A DNA stretch of 64,000 bases from Vitellaria paradoxa (lineage: Eukaryota > Streptophyta > Magnoliopsida > Ericales > Sapotaceae): assembly GCA_019916065.1 (NCBI GenBank), contig CM034236.1, positions 53,596,690 through 53,660,689 of the forward strand, in the 5' to 3' direction. Under the pieces are notes generated by a model. That model saw only the letters and a program-made list of their open reading frames with translations. It did not search any database and had not been told where the DNA came from. Positions 1-11,742 of the stretch are shown piece by piece; the first letter of the stretch is position 1, and every line of letters begins with the position of its first letter. The position numbers and the translations under genes are program-made.

Positions 1-257
1 GAAGTAATAGGGCACACGATCTTACTTCTTCCCCCACTTTCAGTGCTTGTTACTTTGCCACTATTATTAGCAGCTTTTAACGGTGCAAACCAATGCAACG
101 TACACTAGTTTAGGGGAAAAACCGAAAAACTAGTTCCTTTTTTTTTTAAGTTTTTTTCTTTTTTTTCGCTCATCAAAATTTCCTTTTTCTTTTAGTTTAA
201 TAGTTTGTAAATATGTCATTCACATATTTTAAAAATTTATATATATATATATATAAA

Positions 258-517
258 GGCACTGTTTGGTAGATAAATTTTCAGTAAAAAACAATCAACT
301 TTTTCTTAGTAGGTGTTTTTAATTTTTCTTTCTTTTCTACTCAATTATAATGACTTGCTCAATTTAAAGGTTACAAAAAATTTTTATCAAATGTACAAAA
401 TTTTAACAAATACTGAAAAATTATCAAAAATTACTATTTGTTTTTCAAACACACAAAAAATTTCAACTACTAACTTTTGACAAAAAATAATAAAAAATAA
501 ACTTTCAAACGGCTCTA
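258..517. mobile_element. MITE-like element with short terminal inverted repeats
   Basis: The left end reads GGCACTGTTTGG and the right end carries CAAACGGCTCT, whose reverse complement AGAGCCGTTTG resembles the left end. The roughly 260 bp between them is AT-rich and non-coding. The 'GTTTGG...CAAAC' ends recur on many elements in this window. The class is uncertain because the ends are imperfect and no clear target-site duplication was seen. Confidence 0.45.
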
Positions 518-965
518 AAATTACAAATAGGAAAAAACTATGAATAGCTAAAAGTAAAAAAAAACTAAAATTACAAATAGGAAAATCTATTGAAATAAAA
601 CTACAAATAGGAAAAAAAAAAACTATAAATAGCTAAAAAAACTAAATTTTATTTTATATTTATGCGGTTTTTTAGTTTTGAATAGAATATGTGAATATCA
701 TGCTTAAATTTTATTTAAATAAAAATAAAAAAATAAGAATAAACATCGACACACTACGTTCTGAGGCTTGGGATTCCGGGATTGGGTTAAATGACCTGCA
801 GCCTATGAGCCAAGGTGGGATCTTATATGCTTAAAAATAAAAAATAAAATAAAATAAAAATAAAACTCATCCACTTATCATTTCCATCAGTCTAATTTTA
901 AATAACAGAGTATGACTTTTAAAAATTAATATTAAGCAATCCAATTTTTTGTGTTCTCTTGATTC

Positions 966-1440
966 AGGGTGTGTTTGGCTTACTAAAAAAAGTCAAAAAA
1001 TCTATGAAGAATTTTGAAAATTTCTAAAACTCTTTAACACATTTTTCTCACTTCATACTTCGTAAAATTTTTATAAATTTATATATATGTACATATCCTA
1101 ATAAATGTTTACAAATCAAATATATTTTTTACAAACTCCAATAACATTTTTACAAACTCACTAAACTTTTCTACAAATTTCAAAAATTTTTCAGTAACTT
1201 TTAGAAAATTTTGACATAAATCTGTTGAAACAGATCTAAAAATCCGTTTCTACAGAATTAAAATCTAACATTCTGACACAAAAAGTTAAAAATTTTCTAT
1301 CAAAATCCATTAAAACAAACGAAAATTCGCTCCCACGGCATTAGTTATATTCAAAAAAACGTAATTTCGTCTCGAAACATCAAATTCTAAAATTTTACCA
1401 AATAACATTTTTTGTTATTTTTTCACACTCCAAACACTAA
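966..1440. mobile_element. MITE-like repeat, related to 39241-39599
   Basis: The left end is AGGGTGTGTTTGG and the right end is near CTCCAAACACTAA, forming imperfect inverted termini. The interior matches, in reverse orientation, the element at 39241-39599, including a stretch around 'CTGTTGAAACAGAT' and runs of 'ACAAACTCC'-like sequence. No coding capacity. The exact right border is uncertain; it could lie near 1340. Confidence 0.4.
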
Positions 1441-2897
1441 CTTATTCCCATAAATAATATAAATTAGGTGCATATCTGTTCATTGTTGTAGGTTTTGTAA
1501 TCATATCTATATTTGTTACTTAAAAAAATATTTTTCTCTCATTTTCTCTTTCATTTCAATCTTAGGTTGGCACTCCTTTTCCTCTCATTCTCTCCTCTCT
1601 TGCCATTCACAAAGTCTTTACTTTATATTTGCCTCATATTACTAGATTAGTACAACTACACTTTTTAAGTTATTATAATATTATTTAAAATTATTTATTT
1701 CTCATGAGTTTGAGAGATTTATTAAATGTTTTGAAATTTTTGTATATTATTTATATTGTATGAACCAATCTCAGCATTTAACTTTTACAAACAAATCTTG
1801 TGAACTCAACATAAAATTAGATCTCATTTTTTTTTATAATTATTTGGTCTCATTAACCTATGCTATAATGACACTTCAGGTTTTCATATTGTGGAAAATC
1901 AAGGTGTTACATTTTTTTACATAGCATGTCACAAAATTTTAATTATTTTTTCATTTCATATTTTATTTTTTCAAATTTTATCAATTGGTGCAATTGATTA
2001 ATTATTGTTTTCAAAAATAATAAATTCTAATAAGTTATGTTATTTCAAGAATATTTGTGCCAAAATTGAATTTGATTTTTTAAAAGATCATTTTAACATC
2101 TGATATTTTTTTTATATAAAACTTATATTTAATATGTATTATAATTTATTTACTCTGTGAATAGCGCATATCCATTATTAGTACATTTAAGTTTGTGATT
2201 GATAAAAAATGAGTGTATGCATGTAATCTAACATTTAATACAAAAATGTGCAATGTTTAAACACATCAAAAAAAATTTTAAATGCCCAATAATAACAAAA
2301 TGATCAATTATAATCTTATAAAAAATAAAAGAAGTAGGATATAAGTTAGATCGTCAATAAATTTTTAAATTTTTCATATAAAAATAACATTTAATGTTCA
2401 AAGACTAAAAAAGAACTTTCAAATACCCATAAAAGGGTAAAATAATCTATTATTGATATGGAAAAAAATGTGTAACATATGTCAGAAGTAAAAATAAAAA
2501 AATAAAAATTATTAAAAATAAAAAGTGGAGCACACATTGGGCCGTCTAACAATTCTCAATATTTGAATGTAAAAGTAATATTTAATGTTTTATGAGTTAT
2601 AATTTATAAATGTGTTAATCGTATTAAAAAAAATTCATATTCGTTTGAATAAAAATAAAAAAAATAAGAAAAACAATTCTTTTGTAAGACGGTCATGAAT
2701 TTTACAATTTTCTTTCAATACAATTTACACGTTTAAAAACTATAACTTACAAAAAAAATAAAATAAAAATAAAATTTAATAAAAACAAATCATATAAAAC
2801 AAAAACAAACTACTAAATACTAAAAGGTGTTCAGGTATTCAGACAATTCCTAAATACAGAAAAAGGGACACACCGTGCACCCCACACGTCGTTTGGG

Positions 2898-3715
2898 GGA
2901 TTTTTATTTTTTCTACCGGCATTTAATAAAATTATATGGCATTTATTGTCCGATTGAAAATAATTGTTGAAATATTATTAGTGAAAACGCTATTTAAAAT
3001 TGAGTTTTTAAAAGATGGAAAAACGTTATTTGCTAAGAAACTGAAAACACCATTTGATTTGGTATTTTTCTTTAAATCAAATTTGAACTGAAAACTCTAT
3101 TTCATATAGAGTTTTTTACTTGAAAATGTCATTTCCACTAAAAACTCTATTTCATATAGAGTTTTAGTTCCTACAACCCCACCTGCACTACTTGTTTCTC
3201 TTCTATACCCATTAACTTGCAAAAGTTACTCAAAACATCAATATTTCACTGAATAAACATATAGATAAATTAAAAAAATAACAATTTTTAAATAATGTCA
3301 TAAACATGTAATATTATTTTTTGTTTGTAATATTATTTAAAAGTTGTTATTATTTTAATTTGTCTACATGTTTATTCAGTAAAATCTGTTATTCAGTGAA
3401 ATATTGGTTTATTCAGTAAAATGTGTTATTCAGTGAAATGTTGGTATTTTGAGCAACTTTTGCAAGTTAATAGGTGTAGGGGAGGAATAAGTATAGAAAA
3501 TAAAACTCTATATAAAACAGAGTTTTCAATCAATGATATCAATGACAATGCCAAATCAAATGGCGTTTTCAAATTTTGCAGTAAATAAAATGCTGTTTCA
3601 AACAACGTTTTCCATATTTTAAAAACTTAATTTCAAACAGTATTTTCATTAACAGTATTTTGACAACAAATATCATATAATTTTATTAAATAACGGTAGA
3701 ATAAGAAAAAAATCC
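2898..3715. repeat. 818-bp foldback (long inverted repeat) element
   Basis: The two ends are long imperfect inverted copies. The left arm starts GGATTTTTATTTTTTCTACC and the right arm ends with its reverse complement, allowing mismatches. Complementarity continues inward for roughly 380 bp per arm, for example CTTGCAAAAGTTACTCAAAA on the left against TTTTGAGCAACTTTTGCAAG on the right. The left arm also holds two copies of a small palindrome, AAACTCTATTTCATATAG followed by AGTTTT. A transcript would form a long hairpin. It is non-coding and most likely a foldback transposon or MITE. Confidence 0.7.
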
Positions 3716-4028
3716 TACCTTGAGTTATAAGTACACAGGTTATTAGACCTATTTATTTGAGGCGCCAAAATATATAAAAATTCATAAATTTTAACCAATT
3801 TTTTATATTTTTTAATTAAATTTCTTTACATATTACTTTTATATTACATTTTTTTTTACTTTTATTATATATTTTAACTAATTTTTTTTAACCAAACACA
3901 CCCTAGACATTTTTTTTTATCCAAACATGACAACGAACTAATGATTACTTTTCATTAGTGCGAACGGGTTGGATATTCACATCACGAAAAGAACTCCAAC
4001 ATAAAATAAGAAATGATTTTTTAACTTA

Positions 4029-4064
<36 letters not shown>

Positions 4065-4552
4065 AAATTTATAAATTGTTTGGTGAAAACTCAACCGTAA
4101 GTTTTTTATTATCTTTCGTTAGTACTAAAGAGTTGATATTCACTTCACAAAAAATTACTCTCAAGTAAAAATGTAAAATGATAAGTTTACTGTAAAGTAG
4201 ATAGAATATAAATTATCTTAAAAAGAAAAAAGAATAGAATGTAAATTTATTAAAAAAATATAATTTAATTAAAATTGAATCACACATTTGTATGTAATTG
4301 TCTAGAAAATATTATTTAAAAAAAATAGGTGAGTCTGATTTTTTTAGAAATAAAATAATATTTTATTTTAATAAAATTGTTTTTCCCTTAATTAATTTTA
4401 GCTTATAAATTATAAATTTACAACCCCCGCCAGACTGCGAACCATCAGGGCAGGAGTTGGCTATTCATAAGAGTAGTACGACATCGTGTTGTAGCGCGCC
4501 TTAAGCCGGCGGCCGGAAAATTGGTCGCGCAACTACAGTCCGGGGAGAAAGC

Positions 4553-6508
4553 ATGGCTGAGAAGGCGGAGAAACCGGAGCGGGACGAACTGGCGGAGTCC
4601 CTCCACGATCTCTTCGCCAATCTCTCCACGATGATCAAAGGCGAACTTCAGGTACTGTCTCTCTCTCTCTCTATACTTTCTTCCGCCTCGTCTTCTAGGG
4701 TTAGACATCGCATAAATTTTCTGTGATTCAATTAAATTCACTTGTAAGAGTTGGTTCCACGGAGAATATGAATGCATTTAAAATGGATTGTTAAATGGAT
4801 CTAAGAGTAGAATAAAAAAATATTACGAAACCCTTGTTTGTCAAATTCATAATTAGTTAAATCTGTTATGCAAGCTTATCTCAACTGTCTGACATCCGCT
4901 GCAGAACTCAGATCGCTAAAATTTTATATTTTATGCCATATGGAAACTCTCTTGTATAACAAATCTTGCTTCTGCTTCCAAAACACAACCCCATCCATGG
5001 GTCTCCTGGTCCAAATTTTAGTTTGTTCCATCAGGTGATTAGGTCCTGTGTTTTTGCTTATAAAACTACTCACATTTCCAAAAAAAAAATATAATAATAA
5101 TAATAAAATAATAAATTTGATATGAGGAAACCACTACTAAAATTTATGGAATGCCCAAATTGATGATTATTTTATTATGATTTCTACATGATTGTTTCAA
5201 ATCCATCCCCACTCGGTGGTGTCAATTAGGTGGTCTGTGGATTCTCGTTGCTCTCCGTAGCGCTTTCGGACTAATTGGTTTCATGTTACATCAATTCAAA
5301 CTTGCTCGATCTGTTCAATTACGTTCTTAGATCTATATATACAAATGCAACTAGGTCTTCCACCGAAGTCTGAGTGTTTTGTTTTTAATTCTGATTTTAT
5401 TTATTTTTGCAATGAACTATTTATATTTTTGTTTTAAAATTTTGTTTTTCAGTAAATGTTTATAGAAACTATGATTTTTCTTTTTTTTTTTTTTTTTTTT
5501 TCGCATTAAGCGGCCTACTAGTTAAGGCAATAAACAATCATTGTTCTCAACTCAACAAAGTCTTAGTTTCAATTGAGTTGAGGTTGGGTAATAAACAATC
5601 TTTGTTCTAAAGAGAAAGGTATATTAGTCTCAAATGAGTTGAGGTCAGGCAATAAACAATCTTTGTTCTAAAGAAAAAGGTATAGTTATTATTGTTAATA
5701 ATTGTCAACATAATTTGATGGTTGTCTTGTACACTGTTTACTCCCATACAGTTCTAGTTTCTTTTTCTCTTTTACCTCCCTAGTTCCTACATCTAATCAT
5801 ATACACTTGTGCACTTGCACCATGGATGATGCCCTTCTAGTCAGATATAGTCAGCTAGCTTTGGTTTGAAGAAACTGATTGTTTTGTTAAGTGGAGAATA
5901 ATTTCTTCTATAAATAATAAATAATAAATCAACACCATCAGTAATGGTAGAAAAACCTGGTGGATTTTTGCTAGGAATTGCAGCAGTTTATTATTGTGAA
6001 AATATTGCCAAAAAAATCAAGGCAAGTGGCATCAAAATCAGATAGGCTTTATTGGATGACTTCATCTAATCCAGAGCTGTTCAATCCTTGTGCAACTTTT
6101 GCTCTATCTGGCCATGATTCTAACTTTTACCCCGACTTTTTCCTTTTCCTTTCTCCAGAATGTGGAGGGCTTGAATGGTATTCATAGAAATAATGTACAT
6201 GCTGTGGAAACGACAGCTTCAAATTGTTTATCTTGTTTCAGGGGACAAACAATCTACTAGAACTTTTGGAGAAGATGAATCTGAGGGTGGCAGAAGAGTA
6301 TAAAGGCTTTGGTGATGTAGCTTCTGGGTTAAGGGTCTTCGTGGAGCAGCTGAAGTCCAAAAGTGGTAGCTTTGATGAGTATGTTCGGCAGATTGACGCA
6401 ATAGAGCAGCAAGTGACAGAATTTGAGGCTGTAATTTCGATGCTTGATAAATACGTTTGCATGTTGGAATCAAAGGTGCGATCTGTTTGCCAAGTTCCAC
6501 CTTCATAA
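4553..6508 (+). CDS. BLOS2: BLOC-1 subunit 2 homologue (BLOS2), two coding exons
   Basis: Predicted exons are 4553-4651 and 6242-6508, joined in phase 0 across a 1,590-bp GT-AG intron, giving 121 residues. Exon 1 encodes the start [20 protein letters not shown] and ends in GELQ; exon 2 begins [20 protein letters not shown]. This is the conserved core of plant BLOS2 and resembles the coiled-coil region of animal BLOC1S2. BLOS2 is a small helical subunit of BLOC-1, which acts at endosomes in membrane-protein sorting. Heptad-like leucines run through exon 2 ([26 protein letters not shown]). The last 12 residues ([10 protein letters not shown] region) are poorly conserved. They start at AAG|GTGCGA, which could itself be a splice donor, so a further 3' exon is possible. 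Only the final 36 coding bases and the downstream DNA are duplicated at 16136. Confidence 0.85.
5525..5690 (+). repeat. three imperfect tandem repeats inside the BLOS2 intron
   Basis: A unit of about 64 bp containing 'GCAATAAACAATCTTTG' and 'TCTCAAATGAGTTGAGGT' is repeated about two and a half times, just after a 22-base poly(T) tract. It lies wholly within the intron and has no coding role. Replication slippage is the simplest origin. Confidence 0.6.
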
Positions 6509-7010
6509 ACTTAGTTTCTCATTGTGAAATTGAGTTAAACATCTTGTTTCGTTTGTGTCCAAATTTTTGTATATTTCACACATGCACGCGCATGATTAAT
6601 TTCCTCACCCAAGATAATCCACTCCGTTTGAAATGAATGCTTCTCATTCTCAGTTCTGCAAACCTATAACAGCTAGTTGAATCTATTCTCAGTCCTATCC
6701 ATGCATTTGAAAGCAATCATTTACATTGCTGTATGAAGGCATCTGCTGTAATTAATGTGCAACGCACAGAGATGACATGCTAAAGACGGCCGCGATTGTT
6801 CAATCTTCCATTTGTGTGGGGCCACCTTATCCCAATTCTATGGACGGTCTCATGACTGTTCAATCTTTACCATCCATTTTGTGTGGGCTCAATTCTGAAG
6901 ACAGTCAAGTGAGTGTATTGCTTAACTCAATACTTTTTAGGTCTTATTATATAAGAAGTCGCGTTCGAGGTCCGAGGTGTGCATTTTGCTTGAAATAAAT
7001 TTGTGAAGAA
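6473..7010 (+). repeat. BLOS2 3' end and downstream DNA, duplicated at 16136-17870
   Basis: From AAGGTGCGATCTGTTT in the last codons of BLOS2 onward, the sequence matches 16136-16357 and then 17562-17870 in the same orientation. The match includes CTTCATAAAC, the TGTTTCGTTTGTGTCCAAA stretch and the GATGACATGCTA...GACGGCC segment. In the second copy a roughly 1.2-kb insertion splits it. It marks the left edge of a colinear segmental duplication that continues to the F-box genes. Confidence 0.8.
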
Positions 7011-7452
7011 GTGTACATGGGCTACCACAGAGTTGGTGGCTCTTTCCACCTGAAATAAATTCATGATGAGAACTTACCCATTGGTGAGCCCACATACTAG
7101 ATAACGTACGAACAATTTTTTCGAGAAATTCGCCTCACAAATGTATTGTCCGTTTTTAAAAGTTTCTGTACATGTATCAGGTGTTGGGCCTCCGCTTCTT
7201 TTGTGGTGCATGCAGGCTCTCTCACAAATTTAAATTTATTTTGGCAGAATGTCTGCCTCTCACCTCGAATTCATGACCTTTTATAGGGTAAGATTGAAAG
7301 TTGTGACAAGAACAGAAATCGAGGTGTGCGCTCACCTGATCTAACGCAGTTGGCGGGGTATTTTTCCTAAAGTGGATTATATGTTCATTGGGTGGTTTTT
7401 TCGGCGACAGCAACAGTTGTAATGGTTATGTATCTTCATTAACTTTGTTCGG

Positions 7453-7481
7453 ATAATAATAATAATAATAATAATAATAAA
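7453..7481. repeat. (TAA)n microsatellite
   Basis: An uninterrupted trinucleotide ATA/TAA tract of about 29 bp in non-coding DNA. Confidence 0.9.
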
Positions 7482-8489
7482 TTTTAACGTGTAACTATTT
7501 CACTGAATTAGTGTAACCATTCATATGTATAATTAAAATGAAAATTTTGGTTTGCAAGCTATGATCAAGTTCACTAATACCATTTTAATAACATTTTAAT
7601 TAATTGTTTTCACGATAATAAAAAGACTGATATGTTAAAGTAATTACTTTATCGAACAATTTACTTAAAACTAATTAATAATAGAAGACGTTATGGATTA
7701 AAAAAATATATAAAAACAGTTAGTTAAGTAAGTAAATTTAGTTGACATTTCATTAACTGCTTTTGTGAGTAGTTTTTTTTTTTTTTTTTTCCTTAATACT
7801 CGATATATGATTTTTTTTTTCCCATTAAAATTTGATGAAGGAAGCAAGATAAATATAAAAACTAAAATTTATTTTGTTTCACATATTAATGTTTTAGTTG
7901 CTAGGAAGGGTTTTGCCTGAAATGGAAAAAAAATGTTTGAATTTTGTTCAAAACGTTATCACTCTTTAATTTTTATTTCATTAATACTGTACTTTTGTTA
8001 CAGTTTGTATTTTGGAAAAATGCCTTTTTTTTTTTTTATTTCGTATTCTCTTTGGTTGGGTTTGGATTGGAAATTTTAAAAAGAAATATCTGCATGATGC
8101 ACTACTTCGTGCAACTTGGCAGTTGAATTATTTAAAAAGAAATAGACGGAACAATTACATTAGGGTGCCTTTTTTGCAACTCCATTTTTTTTTTTTTCTG
8201 CAGCCCATTAAAAATTTTCACATCTTAGGACAACAATACCCTAATATAAAATGATTTTCTTACCTTTTATATTTACTATACATAATCTACACTCTAAAAA
8301 ACTTACACAAACAAATTAACAATTACTTGCTAAAAAAATTAAACAAATTTGACAATTATTTGTTGAAACAATTTTTTGATGGGTAAATAAAATATTTTAA
8401 CAATTGTTTACTAAACAAATTAAAAACTTTTAACAATAATTGTAACAATTAGTTGTTGAAAAATTTTAACAATCAACCAATTAAGCTTT

Positions 8490-8720
8490 CGACACATTCG
8501 CATTAAAATAAATGAAACATTTCAGTAATTGATTATTAGAAAAATTAAAATATTTCAATAGGCACTTACTGTTTTGATCAACGGATATTTTTTGGAACTT
8601 TAGGTGCAATTTATGGGTTACATGGAGAAATTATTAATTTGTTTGGAGAAAATATAGAATGCATAAATTAATTGAGTTGCATGGAAAAAAAATAGGGTTG
8701 TGAATAGTGGTATCCTTACA
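8490..8720 (+). repeat. dispersed repeat shared with 56290-56600
   Basis: The block around 'GAGAAATTATTAATTTGTTT' and 'AATGCATAAATTAATTGAG' recurs in the same orientation, with substitutions, at 56290-56600. Each copy lies near an SLF-like F-box copy, one upstream and one downstream. No coding capacity; nature unknown. Confidence 0.5.
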
Positions 8721-9018
8721 TTAGAACTTGACAAAACTTTGAAATTTTATTTGTTATAGTACTGTGTTTGGTTGGTTAAAAAGATACAATAAAAATATAA
8801 AGATTTAATATAAAAGTGGTACGTTACAAAATTTAACTGAAAAAATAAAATATATTAATAAAAATTAGTGGATTGTAGTTGATTGCAAGAGTCGAATTAT
8901 CCATTATCTTAGAGTTAATGGAGTTTGCCCCATTATTTTTAAACATGATGGGTGGTTGTTTAATGGGTAATATTGGGTTAGGGCATGTCATTCTTATCGT
9001 CTCTGTTGCAAGGATCAA

Positions 9019-10271
9019 ATGGTGGAGATGGAGGCGGCTGGTTTTGGGGATGTGGCGGGGCAGATGCCGGAAGATGTGTTGGCAGAGATTCTGTCGAGAC
9101 TTCCGGTGAAATCGTTGCTCCGATTCAGGTCAGTCGGCAAACACTGGTGCTCTTTGATTCAAAGCCCTTGTTCGTATTGCTTCAGCATAATCGGGTCAAA
9201 AAGAATTCCAATCACGACTATCTCCTCCTCGCGCGATCTCTTCAAATTGAACCCATCTTAGAAAAAAGAATACTATCTATTCCTTTGGATAATAAAATTG
9301 TGTTGAACTTCCTCTCTAATGAAACCCCAACACCACTTGCGGAAGATGTTGATGTAAATTTCTCGCCCTTCTCATCATTTCTCATCATCAATGTTGGTGC
9401 GTAGCCCACAAACTGTACAAGTGGAGCTCTTAGGTCCTTGCAATGGCCTAGTTTGTATAGCTGATCCAGAGGACGAAATTGTGTTATGCAACCCTGCAAC
9501 TAGAGAATTCAAGACACTCCCTGCCCCTCCCTTCTCTTACCCTGAAACTACAAGATTTGGTGTTGCAGTTACGGGATTTGGCTTCGATCCAAAATCTAAC
9601 GATTACAAGCTGGTCAGGATCTTGCAGATCTTCACCGAGGATAGTTGTTTCTTAAGGGCTATGATTTATGAATTGAGTTTAGACTCTTGGAGAGAAGTTG
9701 ACCCAATCATGCCAAAGTTTGTGTTGTTTCCTCAACGGAACAACAACGCCTTATGTAACGGGGCCTTTCACTGGCAGGGAGATCTGCCAATGGGGATGGA
9801 AGGTATTCTGATCTCATCATCATTTCATTTGACTTGATGGAAGAAGACTTCCATCTGATTCAGCTAGGAAATGGTCTCTCAGTTCCAGGCCACAAATTCA
9901 ACGCTCTTCTGGTTTTCAATGAATCCCTTGCCTTGCTTACATATGAATTTATTACGACGCCCTCAATGTTGCATATGTCCATGGACATATGGGTGATGAC
10001 TGAATATGGGGTGAAGGAGTCTTGGACTAACCGATTCAGTATTGGACCCCTTTCAGGAATTCGTAGGCCATTGGCGTTTTGGAAGGATGGCGACGAGCTT
10101 CTCCTGCAAAACTTTAGTTCGCAGCTGGTGTCATGCAACCTTCAAACCGAGGACATTAAGGAATTTGAAATCCCTGGACCCTCAAAAACATTACGAGTTT
10201 TTCCATATGCAGAAGGCTTAACTTCAATCGAGAGATGCAGTTACCTTGGCAGAAAAGGGATAATCGTTTGA
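9019..10271 (+). pseudogene. SLF/SFB-like F-box (FBA domain) pseudogene 1
   Basis: A close paralogue of the intact F-box gene at 23736-24980, including leader and 3' flank. The start ([20 protein letters not shown]) and F-box ([20 protein letters not shown], with Cys replaced by Gly) are in frame. Three indels break it relative to the intact copy. One base is lost near 9168 (CCCTTGTTCG). A 10-base duplication near 9376 (TTTCTCATCA) restores frame. One base is lost near 9775 (CACTGGCAGGG) and is never compensated, so the last 145 residues lie in another frame. GPCNGLVCIA and CNPATREFKTL motifs remain recognisable. A functional copy would be an SCF ubiquitin-ligase adaptor. As sequenced it cannot make a full-length protein. 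Confidence 0.85.
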
Positions 10272-10638
10272 TATAACTCCATATCGTGAGTCTTCGGCCT
10301 TATTGTCATTTTTATTGTCACTTTGGGTTATTAGTACTTCCCTAGGAAGAAATTTTATTAGCTGAATGATGAAACGATCCAGATACCTTTGTTATAATTT
10401 GTTAGAATTGTCAAGAGCAGTTGAATCGACTTCCTTGTGATCCTGTTCTTCCTATTGATTAATGTTCTAGGTAAGCCAGACTGCATTTTTTCGTATAGAA
10501 TTAAGATTCAAATAGTTAAGTGCTTCTATTTGGTAGTGATATAAAAGTTTTGGTGCTCAATTTGCTGAACTCTCTGCCTGCAGTTGGATCTTCTGGATCA
10601 CGTACATCAGTATCAGGCAAGGTTACTTCAACTTATTA
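10272..10638 (+). other. 3' flank of F-box pseudogene 1
   Basis: No gene. The first 220 bp match the 3' flank of the intact F-box gene (24981-25190). The part at about 10500-10620 instead matches, in reverse, the DNA downstream of F-box pseudogene 3 (about 53960-54070). So the flank is ancestral to several copies. Confidence 0.6.
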
Positions 10639-10786
10639 GGCTCCGTTTGGAGTTTTGAAAAGTTTTGAAAATTACTGAAAAATATTAGAAATCTATAAAA
10701 TTTACTTATTTTTTTTTTACTGCACAAAACACGAACTCATAATTTTTATCAAATTTTATCACTTTTTGTCACTCTAAACGCTCCCT
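10639..10786. mobile_element. MITE family A copy
   Basis: Ends are GGCTCCGTTTGGAG and ACTCTAAACGCTCCCT, imperfect inverted repeats of about 14 bp. The interior has the family hallmark 'ACACGAACTCATAA' and 'ATCACTTTTTGTCACTCTAAACG'. Relatives lie at 13399-13532, 17893-18010, 18780-18916 and 29355-29636. Non-coding. Confidence 0.55.
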
Positions 10787-11052
10787 TAAAAAAAAAAGAG
10801 AGAGAGTTTAGCATTAGGTAAACCAAACCAAGCCTTTTCCTACTAGGTGTAGTCGGTTATATGGATTTGTCGACGCCAATTAGATCTGTTTAGGGGTATG
10901 TCATCCGATAAATCTAGGTAGGTTAGGTCATGTTTAATGGTTTCTTTCTAGCTTCTCTTGGGTCTTCCTGTACCTCTCCTACTCCTGGCAATCTCCATAC
11001 TTTTAGACCTTCTAACAGGTGCCTCTGCTAGACGCATTCTAACATGATCAAA

Positions 11053-11307
11053 CTATTTTAATCGGTTTTCTCTCATTTTATCTTCAATCGGTGCTATTCC
11101 TACTTTACCCCTAATCTCCTCATTCCTAATCCTATCTTTCCTTGTAATTTCGCACATCCACCTTAGCATCCTCATCTCCGCAACTGGCATCTTCTGACCA
11201 TGATTATGTTTTACTGCCCAACACTCTGATCTATATAGCAGCGCTGGTCTAACCGCTACCTTATAATACTTTCCTTTCACCTTGAGGGGGATTTTTCGGT
11301 AACACAA
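11053..11307 (-). pseudogene. LINE ORF C-terminal fragment
   Basis: The 84 residues include YYKVAVRPALLYRSECWAVK and AEMRMLRWMCEITRKDRIRN, a conserved region C-terminal to the reverse transcriptase in plant RTE-like LINEs. It continues the same element as 11743-12369 on the minus strand but is separated by stops and frameshifts. Non-functional. Confidence 0.75.
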
Positions 11308-11742
11308 AACCCTCGAATCACTCCTCCATTTGGTCCACCCAGCTTGAATCCTGTAACTTACATCAGTATCAATCCCTCCATCTTATTGCACCATAGATCC
11401 AAGGTACCTAAATTTATCTTTCTCTACAATCTTTTGTGTGCCTAAACTTACTTCTATACTACTTGTTATCCTACTTTGACTAAACTTATATTCCATATAT
11501 TCCGTCTTGTATCGGCTTAGCCTAAACCCTTTTGTCTCTAACGTATCCCGTCACAATTCTAGCTTAACATTCACTCTTTCTCTCGTTTTATCTACTAAAA
11601 CAATATCATCTGTAAATAGCATACACCACGGCACCTCGTTCTAAATATGTCTTGTAATCTCATCCATAACTAAAGCAAACAAGTACGGGCTTAACGCTGA
11701 GCCTTAATGTAAACCAATCGTGATAGGGAACTCATTAGTCTC

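Larger units (their letters stand above)
1..4552. other. gene-poor AT-rich flank with MITE-like repeats
   Basis: No coding region could be supported here. The stretch is extremely AT-rich. It contains two MITE-like elements (258-517 and 966-1440), a short cluster of repeats of an ACAAATAGGAAAA-type unit at about 530-640, a long foldback element (2898-3715) and an AT dinucleotide tract at about 4034-4060. GC content rises sharply after about 4420, where the BLOS2 leader begins. Confidence 0.6.
6509..9018. other. intergenic between BLOS2 and F-box pseudogene 1
   Basis: No gene seen. It holds BLOS2 3' flank, a (TAA)n microsatellite at 7453-7481, several poly(T) tracts, and at about 8490-8720 a dispersed repeat that recurs at 56290-56600. 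The stretch 8700-8960 matches 19740-19975 and belongs to the ancestral upstream region of the F-box gene. ORFs here are short, poly(T)-derived and unconvincing. Confidence 0.6.

Noticed and set aside
7222..7413. 63-codon minus-strand ORF near the BLOS2 3' flank
   Set aside because: No recognisable motif, and the matching part of the duplicated block does not preserve it.
8985..9404. 139-codon ORF overlapping the F-box pseudogene start
   Set aside because: It joins out-of-frame F-box DNA to the in-frame middle section through the one-base deletion; not an independent gene.
10584..10625. Possible extra exon reading LDLLDHVHQYQA after a CTGCAG acceptor
   Set aside because: The same DNA occurs downstream of F-box pseudogene 3 without a conserved frame, so it is shared 3' flank and not an exon that can be supported.
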